A stretch of DNA of 11,595 bases. Origin: Planctomycetota bacterium. GTDB taxonomy: Bacteria > Planctomycetota > JAJSAM01. The notes below the pieces were generated by a model that was not told the origin of the DNA, searched no databases, and saw only the letters and a program-made list of their open reading frames with translations. Below are positions 6,438-11,595 of the stretch, in pieces. The translations under genes and the position numbers were made by a program. The first letter of the stretch is position 1. The number at the start of each line of letters is the position of its first letter. The stretch covers positions 1 through 11,595 of the forward strand of contig JAOZQC010000052.1 of NCBI GenBank assembly GCA_029932425.1. The letters are read 5' to 3'.

Positions 6438-7400
6438 TCACCGCCGCGGGCGGTCGGCGTAACGCGAGGGGGCCGCGCTGAAGAAGCGGTGGCCGTAGCG
6501 CTCCACCACCTGGACCCGTCCGCTCGCCAAGAGGTCGGCGAGGATCCGGCGCACCTCCTCCCCGGGGACGTGGCGACCCAGCGCGGCCGTCAGCTGGTCC
6601 TCCCGCATGGGATGGCGGGTGATGACGGTGAGCACCGCTTCCACCACGTCACCCACCTCCCCGAGATCGAACTCGCCCTCGGCCGGGTGGAGCAGGCTGG
6701 TCACGTCCCCCAGGAGGGCCGCCGCGCGCATGAGTCCTTCCTCGTCCGGGGGTTCCACCCAGCTCTCCGCGGGAGGCCGGGTGGGCACCAGCAGATGGAT
6801 TCGGTCCGGGCGGATGCTCCGGAGGACCGAGGCCAGCTCCCGGAGCTCCGCTTCCCCGTCGTTCAGACCCCGGACGAGCATCACCTCGATCCAGAGCTTT
6901 CCCGCATACGACTGCCGAAAAACCCGGAGGCCCTCCACGTGCTCCTCGTAGCGGAGGGCCGGGTGCGGTCGGTTGATCCTCCGCTGGAGTTCCGCGGAAC
7001 CGGCGTCGAGCGTCGGGAGCACGGCATCGGCCGCTCCCATCTCCTCCCGCACCTCCGGCCGGGAGAGCAGGGAGCCGTTGGTGATGACGGCCACCGGCCG
7101 ATCCGTGAGATCCTTCACCCCGCGGATCAGAGCGCCGAGCCCCGCGTGGAGGGCGGGCTCGCCCGAAGCCACGAAGGTGACCCAGTCCATCTCGCAGGCC
7201 CGGAGCCGGGACAGGGTGTTGCGGAACTCCGCGAGGATGACTTCCCGGGGAACGTACTCCTTCCGCTCGTTCGTCATGGGCTGGGACCGGCCCAGCTGGC
7301 AGTAGACGCAGTTCCAGTTGCAGGTCTTCAGGGGAACCGTGTCGATGCCCAGGGAGCGCCCCAGCCGGCGGGACGGCACGGGGCCGAACACGTGCTCCAA
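6438..7400 (-). CDS. Radical SAM protein, COG0731-type, with C-terminal winged-helix-like region
   Basis: A 320-residue protein opening with the family signature FGPVPSRRLGRSLGID, followed by the radical SAM cluster motif CNWNCVYC (Cys27, Cys31, Cys34; CxxxCxxC), which binds the [4Fe-4S] cluster that cleaves S-adenosylmethionine. SGEPALH matches the GGEP-like SAM-binding turn. Residues about 245-315 look like a small helical winged-helix domain (REDQLTAALG, then EEVRRILADLLASGRVQVVER). COG0731 includes archaeal wyosine (tRNA imidazoG37) synthases, but bacterial members of this architecture have no assigned substrate as far as I know, so no gene symbol is given. The start is TTG 7400, supported by AGGTGG just upstream and by the signature at the N-terminus; no in-frame ATG lies nearby. 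It is convergent with the signalling block and divergent from the redox block, sharing the dyad at 7422-7459. Confidence 0.88.
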   Translation of the reverse strand: MEHVFGPVPSRRLGRSLGIDTVPLKTCNWNCVYCQLGRSQPMTNERKEYVPREVILAEFRNTLSRLRACEMDWVTFVASGEPALHAGLGALIRGVKDLTDRPVAVITNGSLLSRPEVREEMGAADAVLPTLDAGSAELQRRINRPHPALRYEEHVEGLRVFRQSYAGKLWIEVMLVRGLNDGEAELRELASVLRSIRPDRIHLLVPTRPPAESWVEPPDEEGLMRAAALLGDVTSLLHPAEGEFDLGEVGDVVEAVLTVITRHPMREDQLTAALGRHVPGEEVRRILADLLASGRVQVVERYGHRFFSAAPSRYADRPRR

Positions 7401-7421
7401 TGCCCACCTCTCTTGATGTCT

Positions 7422-7459
7422 CGATACGCGACAGTGTAGCGCTATGCTGTCGCGTATCG
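7422..7459. promoter_or_regulatory. 38-bp dyad, candidate operator between radical SAM gene and redox operon
   Basis: CGATACGCGACAG (7422-7434) and its perfect reverse complement CTGTCGCGTATCG (7447-7459) flank a centre that is itself the perfect palindrome TAGCGCTA (7437-7444). All share one axis; only two symmetric positions on each side (7435-7436 and 7445-7446) fail to match. A second nested dyad uses TGTAGCG (7435-7441) and CGCTACA (7458-7464), so two mutually exclusive pairings exist. The region 7401-7621 has no gene and is less GC-rich than its surroundings. The site lies 22 bases upstream of the radical SAM start and 163 upstream of the regulator start (ATG 7622). It is well placed as an operator for the adjacent HTH protein. 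No U-tract follows on either strand, and I could not place a sigma-70 promoter with confidence. Confidence 0.6.
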
Positions 7460-7621
7460 CTACAACTCCTTCCCCGCCCCTTCTTTCGGCTTGATCCGTA
7501 ACTCAGTTGTTTTCAAGAGGTTGCGTTCTTGGCTCGCGCTGGTACGCGGCTTGCCCGGGAAAACACCGAAAACGGAGAACCGGCCGATCGGGCGGAAGAC
7601 GCGGTTTCCGGGAACGGACCC

Positions 7622-8119
7622 ATGGTAGCCACACGATCCGAGGGAACACGGGAATCCTCGAGCGGGCGACGCCGCCTGGCCCTCAGCACGGGCCAGGCCG
7701 CACGCTTCTGCTTCGTGACCCCGGACACCATCGTGAACTGGATCAAGTCCGGTCTCCTTCCCGCCCAGCGGACGGCGGGGGGGCAGTATCGCATCCTGGT
7801 GGCGGACCTCCGGGCATTCATGGTGGCCCGGGACATGAGCACCGCCTTCCTCGACGAGGAACAAGGCGTCCGCACCCTCTGCTGGCAGTACCGGGCCGAG
7901 CAGCGAGGCCGAAGTTCCGCCGATTCGCCCTGCCGCGACTGCATCGTCCGGTTCCTCGGCGTCCTGGACTGCTTCAAGCTCATGGGAATGCGGCCGGGAG
8001 CAGGACGCCCCCGGAGGGACTGCGCGGACTGTGAGTACTACCGGCGCTGGGGGGTCCCTCCGTCCCCCGACGGAGAAGGGCGGCCCTCCCCGCACCCGAG
8101 GAGCGAGGAGGTCGGATGA
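7622..8119 (+). CDS. BldC/MerR/excisionase-type HTH regulator with cysteine-rich C-terminus
   Basis: A 165-residue protein. Residues 21-67 form a MerR/BldC-like helix-turn-helix: LSTGQAARFCFVTPDTIVNW, then SGLLPAQRTAGGQYRI, the wing and recognition pattern of excisionase-fold proteins. The C-terminal half carries six cysteines (87, 104, 107, 117, 134, 137) as C-x16-CxxC-x9-C-x16-CxxC, likely binding Zn or an Fe-S cluster. I infer a redox, metal or cluster sensor. Its stop overlaps the next start as ATGA (8116-8119), coupling it to the iron-sulfur enzyme genes. The start is uncertain: ATG 7622 is preferred because codons upstream have a lower third-position GC. A TTG at 7529 with AAGAGG (7515-7520) eight bases before it would add 31 residues of low complexity. 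The dyad upstream suggests autoregulation. No effector-binding coiled coil of classical MerR proteins is seen. Confidence 0.82.
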   Translation: MVATRSEGTRESSSGRRRLALSTGQAARFCFVTPDTIVNWIKSGLLPAQRTAGGQYRILVADLRAFMVARDMSTAFLDEEQGVRTLCWQYRAEQRGRSSADSPCRDCIVRFLGVLDCFKLMGMRPGAGRPRRDCADCEYYRRWGVPPSPDGEGRPSPHPRSEEVG

Positions 8120-9270
8120 GCGCGATCCTGCCTTGTCCCGAGGTCACGGACATCATTCGCGAGGCGGGGAGCGGGACCTTCGCGGTCTGCATGCAATGCG
8201 GAACCTGCACCTCCGTCTGTCCCTGGAACCTCGTGGCTTCCTACAGCCCCCGGACGCTTATCCGGCTCGTGTCCCTGGGCCTGGAAGGGTTCGAGGGAGA
8301 CTCCCTCTGGAACTGCGTCACCTGCCACACCTGCGTGGAGAGGTGCCCGCGGGGAGTGGAGATCGCCGACGTGGTGCGGGCCACCCGCTCGGTGGTGATC
8401 TCCATGGGCTCGGAGCCCGTGGAGTTCCGGGGGCCGCTCGGGAGCCTGCGGGCCGACGGGAATCCCTGGTCCGGCGAGCGCTCCGACCGGACGAAGTGGC
8501 GGGAGGACCTCGGGGTTCCCGCGTTCGGCGCGGAGACGGAGTGGTTCCTCTTCACCTGCTGCACGCAGGCCTACGACGCCCGCGGCGCACGCGTGGGGAA
8601 GGCGCTCATCGGGCTCCTCCGCCGCGCCGGCCTCTCCTTCGGCTGCCTGGGACGGGAGGAGAGCTGCTGCGGAGAGATGGCCCGGAAGGCGGGGGCCGAG
8701 GAGGTCTTCGCCGGTCTTCGCGCCTCGAACACGGCCCTCTTCTCGGAGCAGGCCGTGCGGAAGGTGATCGTCTCGTCTCCCCACTGCCTGGACGCGTTCA
8801 CGAGGGACTACCCCGATCTCGACGGTTCCCTCGAGGTCGTCCACCACACCGCTCTCCTCGCCCGGCTCCTGGAGGAGGGGAAGCTCGTACCGAAGCGCGA
8901 GGTGCCCCGGAGGGTCACCTACCACGACCCCTGCTACCTCGGGCGCCACCACGGCGTCTACGACGAGCCGCGGGCCGTGCTCTCCGCCATCCCCGGGCTC
9001 ACGCTCGTCGAGATGGAGAGAAGCCGGGAGAAATCCCTCTGCTGCGGAGGGGGAGGAGGAGGCCTCTGGCGTGAGATCCCGGCGGAACAGAGGTTCGCGG
9101 TGCTCCGCGCGCGGGAAGCCCGGGAGACCGGCGCGGACACGATCGCGGTGGCCTGTCCCTACTGCATGAGCATGCTCGAGGACGCGATCAAGGTTCTCGA
9201 CCTGGAGAACGAGATCCGCGTGCGGGACGTGGCGGAGCTGCTCGCGGAGTCCGTGGGGGAGGACGAGTAG
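8116..9270 (+). CDS. HdrC/HdrB-fusion (HdrD/GlpC-like) iron-sulfur protein with two CCG regions
   Basis: A 384-residue protein of the heterodisulfide reductase / GlpC / LutA superfamily. The N-terminal HdrC-like part has two [4Fe-4S] motifs: CMQCGTCTSVCP (Cys25, 28, 31, 35) and CVTCHTCVERCP (Cys67, 70, 73, 77). Two HdrB-like cysteine-rich regions follow. The second is complete: DPC273Y, C309C310G and C347PYC350. The first has Cys148-Cys149 and Cys184-Cys185-Gly but ends in SPHC224, lacking the first Cys of CxxC, so its cluster site may differ. Such proteins take electrons from a flavoprotein and reduce a disulfide or pass them to quinone or another carrier; the substrate here is unknown. No membrane segment is present, so it is probably soluble. 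Its start overlaps the regulator stop (ATGA), and the HdrA-like gene begins two bases after its stop. A tight complex of the two products is likely. Confidence 0.9.
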   Translation: MSAILPCPEVTDIIREAGSGTFAVCMQCGTCTSVCPWNLVASYSPRTLIRLVSLGLEGFEGDSLWNCVTCHTCVERCPRGVEIADVVRATRSVVISMGSEPVEFRGPLGSLRADGNPWSGERSDRTKWREDLGVPAFGAETEWFLFTCCTQAYDARGARVGKALIGLLRRAGLSFGCLGREESCCGEMARKAGAEEVFAGLRASNTALFSEQAVRKVIVSSPHCLDAFTRDYPDLDGSLEVVHHTALLARLLEEGKLVPKREVPRRVTYHDPCYLGRHHGVYDEPRAVLSAIPGLTLVEMERSREKSLCCGGGGGGLWREIPAEQRFAVLRAREARETGADTIAVACPYCMSMLEDAIKVLDLENEIRVRDVAELLAESVGEDE

Positions 9271-9272
9271 TC

Positions 9273-11595
9273 ATGGCGGAACGGATCGGCTACTACATCT
9301 GTCATTGCGGGATCAACATCGCCTCGAAGGTGCGCTGCGCGGAGGTGGCGGAGTACATCGGTACGCTCCCGGACGTGGTGGTCTCCCGCGACTACCTCTT
9401 CATGTGTTCCGATCCCGGCCAGGAGCTGATCGAGAAGGACATCGCGGAGTACGGGCTCACGAGGGTGGTGGTGGCCTCGTGCTCCCCCCGGATGCACGAG
9501 AACACCTTCCGGGGGGCGTGCGCGCGGGCGGGGCTCAACCCGTACCGCAGCCTCCACCACCTCTGCGTCCGGGAACACGTCTCCTGGGTCCACGAGGACG
9601 AGGACGAAGCCACCGAGAAGGCCAAGGAGCTTTCCCGCGGCGGCATCGAGCGCGTCCGCCGCCAGCAGGACCTGTTCCCCCGCACCTTCCCCGTCAACAC
9701 CGCCACGCTCGTGGTGGGCGGGGGCATCGCGGGCATGGAGGCCGCGCTGGAGGTGGCGAAGGCCGGCTACCAGGTGTACCTCGTCGAGAAGAGCCCCACC
9801 GTCGGCGGCCACATGCTGCAGTACGACAAGACCTTCCCCACGCTGGACTGCGCCGCCTGCATCGGGACCCCCAAGATGGTGGCGGTGGGCCAGGACGAGA
9901 ACATCGAGCTGCTCACCCTCTCCGAGGTGGAGGAGGTCTCGGGGTTCGTGGGGAACTTCCATGTCCGGGTGAGACGCAAGGCCCGGTACGTGGACGAGGA
10001 CACCTGCACGGGCTGCGGGGAGTGCGCGAAGGTCTGCCCCGTCTCCTTCCCCAACGAGTGGGACGTGGGCACGAAGAAGCGCACCGCGATCTACCGCCCC
10101 TTCCCCCAGGCGGTGCCCATCACCTTCGCCATCGGAAAGGCGGACCGGGGGCCCTGCGTCCAGACCTGCCCCGCGGGGACGAACGTGCAGGGCTACGTGG
10201 CGCTCATCAAGGAGGGGCGCTACGAGGAAGCCGTCCGGCTCATCATGGAGCGGCTGCCGTTCCCGGGCACGCTCGGCCGGGTCTGCCCCGCCCCCTGCGA
10301 GGCGGCCTGCCGGAGGGGGGAAATCGACACCCCCGTCTCCATCCGCAACCTGAAACGCTTCGCGGCCGACCGGATCGACTGGGACCGTTTCCCCCCTCCG
10401 CTCGTGAAGCTCCGGGACGAGAAGGTGGCGGTGGTGGGTGCCGGCCCGGCCGGGCTCTCCGCCGCCTACTTCCTCGCCCGCCTGGGTTACGGCGTCACCG
10501 TCCTCGAGGCCCTCCCCTACGCCGGGGGCATGCTCCGGGCCGGCATCCCCGACTACCGTCTCCCCCCGGAGGTCCTCGACCGCGAGATCGCCTGGATCCA
10601 GCGGATCGGCGCGGGAGTGGACATCCGCCTCGGCGTGACCGTGGGGAAGGACCTCACGATCGACGACCTCTTCGCCGAGGGCTACCGGGCCGTCTTCGCC
10701 GCCCCGGGGGCCCACCGCGACGCGAAGCTCCGGGTGCCCGGGGAGGACGCCGAGGGAGTCGTTCCCGGGATCGCCTTCCTGAGAGAGGTGAACCTCGAGG
10801 GCGGCGGCCGGGTCGGCCGGAAGGTGATCGTCATCGGCGGCGGCGCGGTGGCCATGGACGTGGCCCGTGTCGCTCTCCGCAAGGGCGCCGAGGAGGTGCG
10901 CATCTTCTGCCTCGAGACCCGCGGGGAGATGCCCGCCTTCCCGGACGAGGTGGAGGCCGCCCTGGCCGAGGGCATCGAGATCGTGAACGGGTGGGGGCCG
11001 AGGCGCTTCCTGGTCACGGACGGACGGGCGACGGGAGTCGAGTTCCGGCGGTGCACGCGCGTGTTCGACGCCGAGGGCCGCTTCCGTCCCGAGTACGACG
11101 AGGACGACACGAGAGTCGAGGAGATGGACACCGTCCTGGTGGCCATCGGCCAGGGCCCCGACTGCGGGTACCTCGAGGGGGCGGGGGAGGTCGAGGTCAC
11201 GCCCCGGGGAACTCCCCTCGCGGACGAGACCACCTTCGCCACCACGAGACCCGGCCTCTTCGTGGGCGGGGAGGCGCTCACCGGCCCCTCCCTGGTCGTC
11301 AAGGCGGTGGCCGACGGCCGGGAGGCGGCTCTTTCCATCGATCGCTACGTACGGGGGCTCGACCCCGCCGAGGGGCGTCCCCTCCGCCCCTCCGGAAACC
11401 GTTGGGCGGAGATCCCCGCCGACCATTCCCGCACCCCGCGGGCCGAGCCCCTCCTTCTCGACCCGGAGGAGCGCAAGAAGAGCTTCGACGAGGTGGAGCA
11501 GCCCTTCACCGAGGAGCAGGCCCGGGCCGAGGCCGCGCGCTGCCTGGCCTGCGGGGAGTGCTCGGAGTGCATGTCCTGCGTCGCGGCCTGCGAGT
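9273..11595 (+). CDS. HdrA-type flavoprotein fused to GltD/NfnB-like NAD(P)H oxidoreductase (partial, runs off right edge)
   Basis: 774 codons are visible, with no stop. Residues 1-290 are HdrA-like: ICHCG (Cys10, 12), FMCSDPGQ (Cys45), SCSPRMHE (Cys70), an FAD fold GGGIAGMEAA from 149, GGHMLQYDKTFPTLDCAAC (Cys193, 196) and ferredoxin motif CTGCGECAKVC (245-255). From about 295 it becomes GltD/NfnB-like: CVQTCPAG (Cys295, 299), GRVCPAPCEAAC, a second FAD motif GAGPAGLS (389-396), a NAD(P) motif GGGAVAMD (522-529), MPAFPDE, and GLFVGGEALTGPSLVVKAVADG near the second FAD edge. A further cluster motif, C757LACGECSECMSCVAAC773, closes the window. HdrA flavins can bifurcate electrons; the fused module suggests NAD(P)H as donor or acceptor, resembling HdrL-like proteins of sulfate reducers. 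GGGGGAGGA (9254-9262) precedes ATG 9273. Direction of electron flow and the partner ferredoxin or hydrogenase cannot be told. Confidence 0.9.
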   Translation, partial: MAERIGYYICHCGINIASKVRCAEVAEYIGTLPDVVVSRDYLFMCSDPGQELIEKDIAEYGLTRVVVASCSPRMHENTFRGACARAGLNPYRSLHHLCVREHVSWVHEDEDEATEKAKELSRGGIERVRRQQDLFPRTFPVNTATLVVGGGIAGMEAALEVAKAGYQVYLVEKSPTVGGHMLQYDKTFPTLDCAACIGTPKMVAVGQDENIELLTLSEVEEVSGFVGNFHVRVRRKARYVDEDTCTGCGECAKVCPVSFPNEWDVGTKKRTAIYRPFPQAVPITFAIGKADRGPCVQTCPAGTNVQGYVALIKEGRYEEAVRLIMERLPFPGTLGRVCPAPCEAACRRGEIDTPVSIRNLKRFAADRIDWDRFPPPLVKLRDEKVAVVGAGPAGLSAAYFLARLGYGVTVLEALPYAGGMLRAGIPDYRLPPEVLDREIAWIQRIGAGVDIRLGVTVGKDLTIDDLFAEGYRAVFAAPGAHRDAKLRVPGEDAEGVVPGIAFLREVNLEGGGRVGRKVIVIGGGAVAMDVARVALRKGAEEVRIFCLETRGEMPAFPDEVEAALAEGIEIVNGWGPRRFLVTDGRATGVEFRRCTRVFDAEGRFRPEYDEDDTRVEEMDTVLVAIGQGPDCGYLEGAGEVEVTPRGTPLADETTFATTRPGLFVGGEALTGPSLVVKAVADGREAALSIDRYVRGLDPAEGRPLRPSGNRWAEIPADHSRTPRAEPLLLDPEERKKSFDEVEQPFTEEQARAEAARCLACGECSECMSCVAACE

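Noticed and set aside
7422..7459. The dyad read as an intrinsic terminator
   Set aside because: No U-tract follows on either strand, and it lies upstream of two divergent starts rather than after a gene end.
9037..9066. Run of Gly codons after the Cys-Cys pair as a possible indel-prone error
   Set aside because: A CCGGGGG-type loop is normal for this CCG protein family and the frame stays conserved through CPYC.
9159..11426. A 755-codon open frame on the - strand across the HdrA-like gene
   Set aside because: It is an antisense shadow with low-complexity Gly/Asp/His/Val composition. The + strand frame is continuously HdrA- and GltD-like.

Overview
The window is very GC-rich bacterial DNA with almost every codon ending in G or C, so long antisense and out-of-frame open frames are everywhere. 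The gene content (Hdr-type iron-sulfur enzymes, a bacterial COG0731-type radical SAM protein, a very large Ser/Thr kinase fusion, a subtilase) suggests an anaerobic or facultatively anaerobic, GC-rich, signalling-rich bacterium, for example from Acidobacteriota, Myxococcota or Desulfobacterota-like lineages. This placement is inference; there is no rRNA or other phylogenetic marker here.

Left edge (1-322): the start of a leftward gene for a secreted protein that appears to enter HEAT-like repeats, followed by a short divergent intergenic region.

Signalling block (323-6348, + strand): a subtilase-family (S8) protein whose Asp, His and oxyanion Asn motifs lie in one frame and whose catalytic Ser motif lies in the next. 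It is joined by an ATGA overlap to a 1210-aa soluble protein with a Ser/Thr kinase, a STAND-like ATPase and a TPR array. After 71 bases that include a perfect GC hairpin comes a 198-aa protein with a lysine-rich, histone-H1-like N-terminus and an unrecognised C-terminal domain. Order, strand and spacing suggest one operon: protease-like, kinase/STAND and orphan basic protein. It could be a regulated proteolysis or conflict-type signalling module, but this is not proven.

Middle (6438-7400, - strand): a radical SAM protein with a C-terminal winged-helix-like region, convergent with the signalling block. Between it and the next block is a 38-bp dyad (7422-7459), the clearest candidate regulatory site in the window.

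Redox block (7622-11595, + strand): a BldC/MerR/excisionase-type HTH protein with a cysteine-rich C-terminus overlaps by ATGA an HdrC+HdrB-like (HdrD/GlpC-type) iron-sulfur protein. Two bases later begins an HdrA-type flavoprotein fused to a GltD/NfnB-like NAD(P)H oxidoreductase module, which runs off the right edge. Together they look like an NAD(P)H-linked heterodisulfide-reductase-like complex under a dedicated, possibly redox-sensing regulator. No tRNA, rRNA, CRISPR array, insertion sequence or convincing intrinsic terminator was seen.
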